Positions 41,662 through 50,173 of a stretch of 64,000 nt of DNA are shown one piece after another. The stretch is from Bog-532 sp963830385 (lineage in GTDB: Bacteria; Actinomycetota; Actinomycetes; Streptosporangiales; Streptosporangiaceae). Position 1 is the stretch's first letter, and each line of letters opens with the position of its first letter. Location of the stretch: the NCBI GenBank assembly GCA_963830385.1, contig CAWHMD010000005.1, positions 1,488,001 through 1,552,000 on the forward strand, read 5' to 3'. Below the pieces are notes generated by a model. That model did no database searches. It saw nothing but the letters and a program-made list of their open reading frames with translations, and was not told where the DNA came from. The position numbers and the translations under genes are program-made.

Positions 41662-42294
41662 GCTGATGCTCCCGGAGCTGTGGTGACCGGGACGGATGGG
41701 CGGCGCTCGCGGGGGCGGTCGGTTACTGAGCAGGCGAGGCGGGCGCAGATCGTGACGGCCGCGATCGCGGTGATCGCGGAAGGCGGGTACGGCCGGGCTT
41801 CGTTCGCGCGGATCGCGGAGCGGGCCGGGCTGTCCAGCACCGGCCTGATCTCGTACCACTTCGCAAATCGGGGTGAGCTGATGGAGCAGGTAGCGGAGCG
41901 GGTGGTGGGGACGATCGCCGGGTTCATGGGCGAGCGAATGGCCGGCGCCACCGGGGCGGCCGACGCCCTGCGGCGTTACATCGACGGCAACGTGGCGTTC
42001 GTGGAGACCCACCGGGCCGAGATGAAGGCACTGCTGGAGATCTTCCTGGGCGGCGGGTTCGACTACGACGCGGGCCAGGACCGGGCGGCCAAGTCGCCGG
42101 TCGAGCAGATCCTGCGGGCCGGGCAGGCGAGCGGGGAGTTCCGGGATTTCGACGTGACCGTGATGGCCACGATGATCCAGCGCGCGGTGGACGGCCTGCC
42201 GTTCCTGCTCACCGACGACCCGGACTTCGACACCCGGACATACGCCAACGAAGTGATCACGGCGTTCGAGCTGGCCACGAGGGCCGCGTCATGA
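41650..42294 (+). CDS. TetR/AcrR-family transcriptional regulator
   Basis: 214 aa. HTH about residues 28-75 with ARIAERAGLSSTGLISYHF. The C-terminal domain includes LEIFLGGGFDY and a TetR_C-like end MATMIQRAVDGLPFLL. It heads an operon with a VC0807-type membrane protein and a methyltransferase (4-bp overlaps). The palindrome across its start codon is the likely autoregulatory site. Confidence 0.92.
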   Translation: MQAKADAPGAVVTGTDGRRSRGRSVTEQARRAQIVTAAIAVIAEGGYGRASFARIAERAGLSSTGLISYHFANRGELMEQVAERVVGTIAGFMGERMAGATGAADALRRYIDGNVAFVETHRAEMKALLEIFLGGGFDYDAGQDRAAKSPVEQILRAGQASGEFRDFDVTVMATMIQRAVDGLPFLLTDDPDFDTRTYANEVITAFELATRAAS

Positions 42295-43088
42295 GCCGGC
42301 CAGCGCAGGAGGCGGCGCCGACCCAGGAGGCGGTGGCAGCGCTGGAGGCCCCGGCCGAGGCGACTCCGGCCCGGGAGACGGCGCCGGCCGCCAGCCAGCC
42401 AGCGCCGGCGGACCCGAGACGGCAGCTGGCGCTGCTGGTCCTCGACATCGGCGCGCCGATCGGGCTGTATTACGGGCTGCGGAGTGCGGGCTTCTCCAAC
42501 CTGGTGGCGCTGGGCGCCGGGGCGATCGTCCCGGCCGTCGGGGTCGCCGTCCAGCTGATCACGCGGCGCCGGCTCGACGGTGTGGGCGGGGTCGTGGTGG
42601 TCAGCGTGCTGGCCACGATCGTGCTCTCGCTGATCACCGACAGCCCGCGGTTCCTGCTGGCCCGCGACGGCTTCATCACCGCGCTGTGGGGGCTGTGGTT
42701 CCTGGCCAGCCTGTCGGCCCGGTGGGCCCGGCGGCCGGCCGCGTTCGCGCTGGCCCGGCCGCTGATGGAGGGCCGCCGCTCGTTCGGGCCGGCCTCGTGG
42801 GACGCGCTGTGGGCCGGGGAACCCCGGTTCCGGCGGATCTGGCAGGTCAGCACCGTCATCTGGGGCGCCGGCCTGCTGGCCGACGCCGTGCTCCGGGTGC
42901 TGATGTCCTACACGCTGCCGATCTCGGTGGTGCCGGGCCTGGCCGGGGCGCTGTGGCCGGTGACGTTCGTCCTGATCCAGGTGGTGACCAACGTGTACTA
43001 CAACCGGGCCGGGCTGTACCGGCTGCTGGGCGCGCCCTGGGCTAACCAGTTGGCGGCCCGGCGGGGCGGTGCCAGGCTGGGCGGGTGA
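42291..43088 (+). CDS. VC0807-family membrane protein
   Basis: 265 aa: an Ala/Pro/Glu-rich cytosolic N-terminus to about residue 45, then five or six TM segments (LALLVLDIGAPIGLYYGLRS, VVVVSVLATIVLSLI, VSTVIWGAGLLADAVLRVLM, TFVLIQVVTNVYYN). It matches the VC0807 family pattern (DIGAPIGLYYGLR, TAxWGxWFLAS-like ITALWGLWFLAS). Function not established. Overlaps tetR and the methyltransferase gene. Confidence 0.85.
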   Translation: MSRPAQEAAPTQEAVAALEAPAEATPARETAPAASQPAPADPRRQLALLVLDIGAPIGLYYGLRSAGFSNLVALGAGAIVPAVGVAVQLITRRRLDGVGGVVVVSVLATIVLSLITDSPRFLLARDGFITALWGLWFLASLSARWARRPAAFALARPLMEGRRSFGPASWDALWAGEPRFRRIWQVSTVIWGAGLLADAVLRVLMSYTLPISVVPGLAGALWPVTFVLIQVVTNVYYNRAGLYRLLGAPWANQLAARRGGARLGG

Positions 43089-43903
43089 CCGACGAGGCGG
43101 AACGGACGCGGCTGCGGCAGACCTTCGAGAGCGTGGCCGACCGGTACCAGGCGGCCCGGCCGGAGTATCCGCCCGAGCTGTACGACGACCTGCTCACCGT
43201 GACCGCGCTGCCGCCCGGCGACCGGATCCTGGAGATCGGCTGCGCGACCGGCAAGGCCACGCTGCCGCTGGCCCGGCGCGGCTTCGGCCTGACCTGCATC
43301 GAGCTCGGCGCCGAGCTGGCGCAGGCCGCGCGGGCCAACCTGGCGGGTTACGACGTCTCGGTGGTGGAGGGGGCGTTCGAGTCGTGGCGGCCACCGGCCG
43401 GGGAGCCGTTCGGTCTGGTGTTCGCGGCCACCGCCTGGCACTGGATCGACCCGGCGGTGCGTTACCAGCGAGCCTGGGCGGTGCTGCGCCCCGGCGGCCA
43501 CCTGGCCCTGTGGGCCACGGGCCACGTGTTCCCGGCCGGCGGCGACCCGATCTTCGGCGAGCTGCAGGAGATCTACGACGAGATCGGCGAGAGCAGGCCG
43601 GCCGACTCGGTGCAGTACCAGCCGGGCGAGCTGCCCACCGACGTGGACGACGTCGAGGCCAGCGGGCTGTTCGAGGTGGTGCACGTCCGGCAGTTCGACT
43701 GGGAGATCCGGTACACCGCCGAGCAGTACATCGCCCTGCTGGACACGTTCTCCGGTCACATCGAGATGACCGGCTGGCAGCGCGAACGGCTGTTCTCATT
43801 CATCCGGGCGAAGCTGGCCGAGCGCCCGGACGGCACGTTGCGGCGCCACTGGGGCACGGTCCTGCAGGTAGCGCGGCGGCGGGATGTGCCCGCCAGGAGC
43901 TGA
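43085..43903 (+). CDS. Class I SAM-dependent methyltransferase
   Basis: 272 aa from GTG 43085 (GTGA overlap). Motif I is ILEIGCATGKATLPLARRG, followed by CIELGAELAQAARANL and VFAATAWHWIDP. Methyltransf_11/25-like small-molecule enzyme; the C-terminal helical part (YTAEQYIALLDTFSGH) is typical of TAM-related proteins. Third gene of the TetR operon; substrate unknown. Confidence 0.88.
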   Translation: MTDEAERTRLRQTFESVADRYQAARPEYPPELYDDLLTVTALPPGDRILEIGCATGKATLPLARRGFGLTCIELGAELAQAARANLAGYDVSVVEGAFESWRPPAGEPFGLVFAATAWHWIDPAVRYQRAWAVLRPGGHLALWATGHVFPAGGDPIFGELQEIYDEIGESRPADSVQYQPGELPTDVDDVEASGLFEVVHVRQFDWEIRYTAEQYIALLDTFSGHIEMTGWQRERLFSFIRAKLAERPDGTLRRHWGTVLQVARRRDVPARS

Positions 43904-43908
43904 GCGGG

Positions 43909-44331
43909 CTACCGGCTCGGGCGAATCACGGTGATGTCGGTGGCCGCGAAGTCGTTGCCGGTACACAGGACGGGATAACCGGTCCGGTCGGCGAGTGCGT
44001 AGGTGAAGCAGTCGCCGAAATTGAGCCCGGCCGGGTGCCGTCCCTTGCCGTACCGCCGCCAGCCGCTCATGGCCCGGCTGGCCAGGTCGGTGTCGACGGA
44101 GACCATCTCCACCTCGGCATCGCGGAGGAATCGGTCCACCACGTCTTGCCCGGCGGGCCACAATCGGGCCTCGATGACCAGGCCCAGCTCGACGCGAATG
44201 GCGGTTGGCATCAACCGGGCGAGCGCAGCTTCGAGGTGCGCGGAAAGCTCATCGCTGCCCGGCTCGGCGAGGATGACCGCTACGGCCGCGGAGGTGTCAA
44301 CGATGAGGCTCTGCCTTGCTGGTCTGGTCAA
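43909..44331 (-). CDS. vapC: VapC-type PIN-domain ribonuclease toxin
   Basis: 140 aa. The acidic quartet of PIN nucleases is visible: D12 (IVDTSA), E48 (RVELG), D107 (FGDCFTYALA) and D127 (TGNDF). It cleaves RNA when free of antitoxin. It overlaps the antitoxin gene by 4 bp (ATGA), the standard type II layout. Confidence 0.92.
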   Translation of the reverse strand: MTRPARQSLIVDTSAAVAVILAEPGSDELSAHLEAALARLMPTAIRVELGLVIEARLWPAGQDVVDRFLRDAEVEMVSVDTDLASRAMSGWRRYGKGRHPAGLNFGDCFTYALADRTGYPVLCTGNDFAATDITVIRPSR

Positions 44332-44579
44332 CGTGGCAGGCCGTTGTCGTCGTAACCGATGATCTCGTCCGGCACCCGGTCGTCAGCGACAGGCATGGAG
44401 GCCACATCGGCGGCCAGCCGCGCCAGCCGCGTCCGCATGCTGGCCCGGTGCTTGGCTTGCTCCCGGTCGAGCCGCTCCCGCAGTGCGGTTTCGACGGCAT
44501 CGGTCAGCGTCTCGCCGGTCTCGGCCGCCAGCTCCCGGGCCAGCCGGTCAGCTTCGTCACTCTTGATGCTCAACGCCAT
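44328..44579 (-). CDS. vapB: VapB-type antitoxin
   Basis: 83 aa. N-terminal short ribbon-helix-helix/PSK-type element MALSIKSDEADRLARELA with ETGETLTDAVETALRERL, and a C-terminal toxin-neutralising part (PVADDRVPDEIIGYD). A TATACT -10 ends 6 bases before ATG 44579, so the mRNA is probably leaderless; the pair likely represses this promoter. Confidence 0.9.
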   Translation of the reverse strand: MALSIKSDEADRLARELAAETGETLTDAVETALRERLDREQAKHRASMRTRLARLAADVASMPVADDRVPDEIIGYDDNGLPR

Positions 44580-44585
44580 GGAAGA

Positions 44586-44591
44586 AGTATA
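44586..44591 (-). promoter_or_regulatory. -10 element of vapBC
   Basis: TATACT on the minus strand, six bases from the start codon. No clear -35; leaderless start inferred. Confidence 0.5.
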
Positions 44592-44633
44592 GAATGATTA
44601 GCGGATTTCTACCATCGCCAGCATCGGCACCGT

Positions 44634-46463
44634 TCAGGCCGAGGCCTTCGGACGTGCCTCAGCCGGGAGGTCCTCGTCGAGGAAGCCGCCGGACTGGTGG
44701 CGCCAGAGGCGGGCGTAGGTGCCGTCGAGGCGGAGCAGGTCGGCATGGGCGCCCTGCTCGACTATCTGGCCGTGGTCGAGGACGACGAGCCGGTCCATGC
44801 GGGCGACGGTGCTCAGGCGGTGCGCGACCACCAGGGTGGTGCGGCCCTCCATCAGCTGCCAGAGGGCCTGCTGGATGAGGAGCTCGCTCTCGGAGTCGAG
44901 CGCGCTGGTGGCCTCGTCGAGCAGCAGGACCGGGGCGTCGCGGAGGATGGCGCGGGCCAGCGCCACCCGCTGCTGCTGGCCGCCGGACAGCTTGACGCCG
45001 CGTTCGCCGACCATCGTGTCGAAGCCTTCCGGCAGGTCGTCGGCGAACTCGGTGACGTAGGCGGCCTCGGCGGCCTGGCGGATCTCGGGTCCGGTCGCGT
45101 CCGGGCGGGCGAACGCGATGTTGTCGCGCAGGGTCCGGTGGAACATGGCCGGCGCCTGCGGCACGTAGGAGATCAGGCTGCGCAGGTCCGCCTGCCGCAG
45201 CCTGCTGATGTCCTGGCCGCCGATCAGGATCCGGCCCTGGTCGATGTCCATCAGCCGCAGCAGCAGGCGCAGCAGCGTGCTCTTGCCACCACCGGACCGG
45301 CCGACCAGGCCGAGCCGGGTCCCGCTGGGCACGCTCAGGTCAAGGCCGGCGAACAGCGGCGGCGCGCCCGCGTAGGCGAACGTCACCCGCTCGAAGCGGA
45401 CGTCGCTGGCGGCCTGCCGCAGCGGCTCCGGCGCGATCGGGTCGATCACGGTCGGCGGGGTCAGCAGCAGCTCGGTGAACTGCGCGGCCTCGGTCAGCGA
45501 GCTCTCCATCGAGCGGTAGATCTGGTTGAACTCGAACATGATCTGGGTGGCGTTGGAGTAGTACGTGAACGCCACGATGATCGCTTCGACGCCGTGCCGG
45601 CCGCCGCCGAGCGCGACCGCCAGCACGAGCCCGAGCACGTTGGTGAGCACCGACATCGGGGCGACCAGCGCGTCGATCCGCAGGTTGCCGTAGTCCCAGG
45701 ACAGAAGCGCCTTGCGCCGCTGGTCGGCGACGCGTGACCGGTGCTCGGCGGCCTCGCGGTCCTCGGCCGCGAACGCGCGGATCGTGTCCATGTTCATCAG
45801 GCTGTCGGCGACGTGCCCGGACACCCGGGCGATGGCCTCCTCGCGCTGGTCGACCAGCTTCTGGCGACGGCGGATGAGCGGCGCGATCCCGGCCCCGGTG
45901 ACGACGATCAGCCCGATGAGCCCGGCGACCAGCCACGGGTCGAAACGCCAGAGCACCACCGAGGCGAATACCAGCGGCACCAGGCTGGCGACAATGTTGA
46001 ACACCAGATTGTCGGTGAAGTCCTCGAACCGGGACGCAAAGCTGAGCACCCGTTTGGTCAGCGAGCCGGCGAAATTGTCGTGGAAGAACGCCGCGTCCTT
46101 GGCCAGCAGCTCGTCCATGCCGAGCACATAAAGGTTCTCTATCCCGCGACCGTCCACGCGATTCAGGCTGTGAATGCCGATCCGCCACAAGATCTCCGCG
46201 AATAGCAGCACGCCGGCAAAGGCGATCAGGTACGTGGCGGCCGCACCGAGACCCAGCGAGCCGTGACCGACCAGGCGGGCGACCAGCTGAGCGACGATCA
46301 GCGGGGCGATGTAGGACATGCAGGTGTTGCCGAGCGCGGGCAGCAACATGGCCGGGACCGTGAGCCGCCACAGGCGCCCCAGCTGCCCGCCGTAAAGGCG
46401 CAGCGCGAGAACCACCGCCCGTTTCCGGGCGGGTGAACCGCGACTATTCTCCGGTGCCGACAT
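44634..46463 (-). CDS. ABC transporter, fused permease-ATPase (MsbA/exporter type)
   Basis: 609 aa from ATG 46463, with GGGGGAGAGG just upstream; a longer frame to 46544 lacks a site. Six TM segments lie in about 30-340, then an NBD: Walker A LVGRSGGGKSTLLRLLL, Q-loop SYVPQAPAMFHRTLRDNI, signature VKLSGGQQQRVALARA, Walker B VLLLDEATSALD, and H-loop VVAHRLSTV. Homodimeric exporter of lipid, drug or peptide. No accessory gene adjacent. Confidence 0.93.
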   Translation of the reverse strand: MSAPENSRGSPARKRAVVLALRLYGGQLGRLWRLTVPAMLLPALGNTCMSYIAPLIVAQLVARLVGHGSLGLGAAATYLIAFAGVLLFAEILWRIGIHSLNRVDGRGIENLYVLGMDELLAKDAAFFHDNFAGSLTKRVLSFASRFEDFTDNLVFNIVASLVPLVFASVVLWRFDPWLVAGLIGLIVVTGAGIAPLIRRRQKLVDQREEAIARVSGHVADSLMNMDTIRAFAAEDREAAEHRSRVADQRRKALLSWDYGNLRIDALVAPMSVLTNVLGLVLAVALGGGRHGVEAIIVAFTYYSNATQIMFEFNQIYRSMESSLTEAAQFTELLLTPPTVIDPIAPEPLRQAASDVRFERVTFAYAGAPPLFAGLDLSVPSGTRLGLVGRSGGGKSTLLRLLLRLMDIDQGRILIGGQDISRLRQADLRSLISYVPQAPAMFHRTLRDNIAFARPDATGPEIRQAAEAAYVTEFADDLPEGFDTMVGERGVKLSGGQQQRVALARAILRDAPVLLLDEATSALDSESELLIQQALWQLMEGRTTLVVAHRLSTVARMDRLVVLDHGQIVEQGAHADLLRLDGTYARLWRHQSGGFLDEDLPAEARPKASA

Positions 46464-46618
46464 TTCCTCTCCCCCAGCGGCCAGCTTGGCCATGCTGCAT
46501 GAGGAGGAGCCTTCGTGGCGAAGGGTTTTTTCGCCGTTCAGCACGTAGAGTCTGTGACCTGGTCAGTTGAGGAATGAAAAGGCGGCCACGGCGCGCCCGG
46601 GCCGGTTTGGGGACGGCG

Positions 46619-47059
46619 ATGCAGTTTCGTGCGGTGGTCGAGCTGAACGGGAAAACGGCGACCGGGATACCGGTGCCGGAGCAGATCGTGACCGGCCTGG
46701 GGGGCGGCAAGCGGCCCAAGGTCCAGGTGACGATCAACGGGTTCACCTACCGGAGCAGCGTGGGGTCGGTCGGCGGGCGCGCGATGCTGCCGGTCAGCGC
46801 ACAGATCCGGGACGGGGCCGGCATCGCGGCCGGCGACGTGGTCGACGTTGACCTGGAGCTCGACACCGCGCCCCGCGAGGTGAGCGTGCCCGCGGATGCG
46901 GCCGCGGCACTGGCCGGGACGCCGGCCGCCAAAGCCGCGTTCGAGAAGCTGTCGTACAGCCACCAGTCCCGCTGGATCACCTCAGTGGAGGACGCGAAGA
47001 CGGCCGAGACCCGGCAGCGGCGGATCGACAAGATGGTCAGCGAGCTCGGTCAGAGCTGA
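46619..47059 (+). CDS. YdeI/OmpD-associated family protein with DUF1905 domain
   Basis: 146 aa from ATG 46619 (GGGGAC upstream). The N-terminal DUF1905-like beta domain is FRAVVELNGKTATGIPVPEQIV ... VQVTINGFTYRSSVG (given in parts). The C-terminal YdeI helical domain is AALAGTPAAKAAFEKLSYSH ... RWITSVEDAKTAETRQRRI. A common single-gene family of unknown biochemical role. Confidence 0.88.
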   Translation: MQFRAVVELNGKTATGIPVPEQIVTGLGGGKRPKVQVTINGFTYRSSVGSVGGRAMLPVSAQIRDGAGIAAGDVVDVDLELDTAPREVSVPADAAAALAGTPAAKAAFEKLSYSHQSRWITSVEDAKTAETRQRRIDKMVSELGQS

Positions 47060-47242
47060 ACGCGCCCCAGTTACCCGCGGGCGTCACACATTTGATTACT
47101 TGACGTAGTAGCTGATTACGATCGGTAAGATCTCCTTCTCCCCGCCTGCCGGCGGCCGCGACTCGCTCGAACAGATGTTTGACACGGGCGACCATCTTCG
47201 ACAGGGTGGGGATCACTTCATCGAAGCTGGGAGGAGCCGATC

Positions 47243-47923
47243 GTGGGCCAGAAGACCGTCCGATTCAGCGACCTGAGCGGGCAGCTCATCACCGAAGAAG
47301 ACACGCTCGCGCGCGTGGTCGTGCTCGAGCACCCGGAGCTGGGTGACAGCCCGGTCGAGTTCGAGGCGCTGAGCGACGAGGCCGGGGCCATCGAGAAGGC
47401 GGCCCTGCGGGTCGCCGTGATCGAGCTGCACCTGCCGGGCGAGGAGGAGCCGCGCCGGGTCACGGTCGACCTGGACGGGTTCAACGCGCTGGCCACCGAC
47501 ACCGCCATGAGCGAGCTGCTGATCACCGCCCGCCCGGCCCGTAAGACGTCCCGGTCGGCGTCCGCCGCCAGCAGCCGCGGCAGCCGGGCGGCCAGCGGCA
47601 ACGGTGGCAACGGTGGCAACAGCGGCGCCGGCAAGGTCAACTACGCGACGCTCGAGCACGCGGGCGAGCCACACAAGGGCAAGATCACCGACACCGAGCG
47701 GCAGCTGGTCCAGCAGCACTTCGAGGAGATCAACGACCGGCTGGTCAGCCAGGGACTGCGGACGATCAGCCTGGCCGACCCCGACCACGTGGAGCGCTAC
47801 GGGCTGGCGGAGCTGGCCCGGGAGCAGCTCGGTGAGCAGGATGAGCTGCCGATCAAGGAGCTGACCAGGGAGCGCGACGAGGACTTCGTGGCCGACGAGG
47901 AAGACCAGGCGCTGGCCAGCTGA
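47243..47923 (+). CDS. Conserved-looking acidic protein of unknown function
   Basis: 226 aa; the GTG at 47243 has GGGAGGAG six to seven bases upstream. Residues 1 to about 95 form a beta-rich region (KTVRFSDLSGQLITEED, RVVVLEHPEL, VAVIELHLPGEEEPRRVTVD). A Ser/Gly/Asn linker (about 97-128) follows, and a helical C-terminus (TDTERQLVQQHFEEINDRLV) that is strongly acidic at the end. The two-domain layout with a basic/Gly linker loosely recalls Lsr2 (dimer domain, linker, DNA-binding helices), but the Lsr2 RGR-type AT-hook is absent. Not recognised. Followed by a terminator. Confidence 0.7.
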   Translation: MGQKTVRFSDLSGQLITEEDTLARVVVLEHPELGDSPVEFEALSDEAGAIEKAALRVAVIELHLPGEEEPRRVTVDLDGFNALATDTAMSELLITARPARKTSRSASAASSRGSRAASGNGGNGGNSGAGKVNYATLEHAGEPHKGKITDTERQLVQQHFEEINDRLVSQGLRTISLADPDHVERYGLAELAREQLGEQDELPIKELTRERDEDFVADEEDQALAS

Positions 47924-47941
47924 CCAGGGCCGGGGAGCGGA

Positions 47942-47994
47942 CGCGGGGCTGCGCCCGACGGGACCTGGCACAGCCCTGCGTTTTCCGTTTTCCC
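47942..47994 (+). terminator. Intrinsic terminator
   Basis: CGCGGGGCTG (47942-47951) pairs with CAGCCCTGCG (47971-47980) over 10 bp with one G-U, followed by TTTTCCGTTTTCCC. It ends the transcript of the 47243 gene. Confidence 0.6.
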
Positions 47995-48044
47995 GACCTT
48001 ACGCAAGCCGGGGACGACCCTTCCGAACGTGGTTCGGTTTCTAT

Positions 48045-48060
48045 GTTACTCTTGAGTAAC
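48045..48060. promoter_or_regulatory. 16-bp palindrome upstream of acyl-CoA dehydrogenase
   Basis: GTTACTC-TT-GAGTAAC, perfect, ending 26 bp before the start codon. It resembles TetR-type fatty-acid-degradation operators I remember from actinobacteria; the cognate regulator is not in this window. Confidence 0.65.
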
Positions 48061-48086
48061 AAGACGGACCGACGAGCGGAGGAATC

Positions 48087-50048
48087 GTGGGTATCCCCTC
48101 CCCCCTGGAAAACGTCAAGCCGAGCGCGCTGACCGCGGTGCTGGACGGCCGCTGGGCCGGGCTGCGGCAGGACGTCCGGGCCCAGCTGGCCGAGGCCGAC
48201 GTGCGCGACCGCTCGGACCTGAGCACCGAGCAGTACCGGCGGCAGATCCTGGAGAACCTGCGCCTGCTGTCCAAGACCGAGCACGCGCGGCTGGGGTTCG
48301 CGCGCGAGTACGGCGGCCTGGACGACCCCGCCGGAGCGGTCGTCGCGCACGAGATGCTCGGCTTTGGCGACCTGTCGCTGATGGTCAAGGCGGGCGTGCA
48401 GTGGGGGCTGTTCGGCGGAGCGGTCCAGCTGCTCGGCACCGAGCGGCACCATCAGCGGTACCTGCGCGACATCATCGACGTATCGCTGCCCGGGTGCTTC
48501 GCGATGACCGAGACCGGGCACGGGTCCGATGTCCAGCACTTGCGGACCACCGCGACCTACGACCCGGCGGCCGGGGAGTTCGTGATCAGCACCCCCAATC
48601 CGGGGGCGCGCAAGGACTACATCGGCAACGCGGCCCGGGACGGCCGCCTGGCGGCGGTGTTCGCCCAGCTCATCGTCGACGGGACCAGCCACGGGGTGCA
48701 CGCCCTGCTGGTACCGATCCGGGACACCGACGGCCACCCGATGCCCGGGGTGCTGATCGAGGACTGCGGGCGCAAGGGCGGCCTGAACGGCGTCGACAAC
48801 GGGCGGCTGTCCTTCCGCGACGTGCGGGTGCCGCGCGAGGCGCTGCTGAACCGGTTCGGTGACGTGAACGCCGACGGGCACTACACCAGCCCGATCGCCA
48901 GCGACGGACGGCGCTTTTTCACGATGATCGGCACCCTCATCCGGGGCCGGATCTCGGTGGCCGGGACCGCGGGCAGCGCGGCCAAGCGGGCGCTGGCCAT
49001 CGCGGTCACCTACGCCAACCAGCGACGGCAGTTCGAGCGGCCGGCCGGGCCGGGCGGGGGGGACGAGGCACCGTCGGGCGAGGTGGTGCTGCTGGACTAC
49101 CGGGCGCACCAGCGCAAGCTGCTGCCCGCGCTGGCCACGACCTACGCGCTCGGCTTCGCCCAGCACGAGCTGGTGGGTGCGCTGGACGCGGTCACCCGGG
49201 CCGCCGGCACCGACGAGCGCCGGCAGCGGGAGCTGGAGTCCCGGGCGGCCGGGCTCAAGGCGGTGTCCAGCTGGCACACCACGGCGGCCCTCCAGACCTG
49301 CCGGGAGGCGTGCGGCGGGGCTGGCTACCTGGCCGAGAACCTGCTGATGACGCTCAAGGCCGACACCGACGTGTTCACCACGTTCGAGGGTGACAACACG
49401 GTGCTGCTGCAGCTGGTGGCCAAGGGCCTGCTGACCAACTACCAGAGCGACTTCGCGGACCTGGGCACGCTGGCCACCGCCCGGTTCGTGGCCGAGAAGT
49501 TCGCCGGCGCGCTGATCGAGCGGACCGCCGCCCGAGGGGTCATCGAGCGGCTGACGGCGGCGGCGCCGGGACGCGACGACGAGACCAGGCTTTTCGACCG
49601 GGCCTGGCAGGTGAACGCCTTCGAGGACCGCGAACAGCACATGGTCGACGGGCTCGCCCGGCGGCTGCGGCGGGGCGCGGCGAGCGGGCAGGGCGCGGCG
49701 GGCGCGTTCGCGGTGTTCAACGACGCCCAGGACCACCTGCTGCGGGCGGCCCGGGCGCACGTGGACCGGGTCGTGCTGGAGGCGTTCCTGGCCGGGCTGG
49801 AGCGCTGCCCCGACCCGGCGACGCGGGCGCTGCTGAGCCGGGTGTGTGACCTGTACGTGCTGGCCACGATCGAGGGCGACCTGGCCTGGTTCCTGGCCCA
49901 CGGCCGGCTGACCCCGACCCGGGCCAAGTCGGTGACCAGCGCGGTCAACGCGCTGTGCGAGCAGTTGCGGCCGCACGCGCAGACGCTGGTGGACGGGTTC
50001 GCGATCCCGGCCCGGTACCTGGACGCGGAGATGCTGCGGCCCGCGTGA
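48087..50048 (+). CDS. Acyl-CoA dehydrogenase/oxidase-family enzyme
   Basis: 653 aa from GTG 48087 with GGAGGAAT upstream. The length and two-part C-terminus resemble acyl-CoA oxidases rather than 380-aa dehydrogenases. The FAD region is CFAMTETGHGSDVQHLRTTA, followed by the beta barrel, then the C-terminal helical bundle with EACGGAGYLAENLL and DVFTTFEGDNTVLLQLVAK (the catalytic Glu region typical of ACOX-like proteins). It oxidises acyl-CoA to enoyl-CoA in beta-oxidation. Likely under a fatty-acid-responsive repressor through the 16-bp palindrome. Confidence 0.9.
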   Translation: MGIPSPLENVKPSALTAVLDGRWAGLRQDVRAQLAEADVRDRSDLSTEQYRRQILENLRLLSKTEHARLGFAREYGGLDDPAGAVVAHEMLGFGDLSLMVKAGVQWGLFGGAVQLLGTERHHQRYLRDIIDVSLPGCFAMTETGHGSDVQHLRTTATYDPAAGEFVISTPNPGARKDYIGNAARDGRLAAVFAQLIVDGTSHGVHALLVPIRDTDGHPMPGVLIEDCGRKGGLNGVDNGRLSFRDVRVPREALLNRFGDVNADGHYTSPIASDGRRFFTMIGTLIRGRISVAGTAGSAAKRALAIAVTYANQRRQFERPAGPGGGDEAPSGEVVLLDYRAHQRKLLPALATTYALGFAQHELVGALDAVTRAAGTDERRQRELESRAAGLKAVSSWHTTAALQTCREACGGAGYLAENLLMTLKADTDVFTTFEGDNTVLLQLVAKGLLTNYQSDFADLGTLATARFVAEKFAGALIERTAARGVIERLTAAAPGRDDETRLFDRAWQVNAFEDREQHMVDGLARRLRRGAASGQGAAGAFAVFNDAQDHLLRAARAHVDRVVLEAFLAGLERCPDPATRALLSRVCDLYVLATIEGDLAWFLAHGRLTPTRAKSVTSAVNALCEQLRPHAQTLVDGFAIPARYLDAEMLRPA

Positions 50049-50173
50049 CGCCCGGGGCTGGTGTGACGGCTGAGGCGCGTGGGCCCACGGGGGCGTGGGT
50101 TGAGCAGACCGGTACCGGAGCGGGGACCGGAGTACGGCGGGATGCTGGCCGGTCACGGGAGATAGGGATACCC

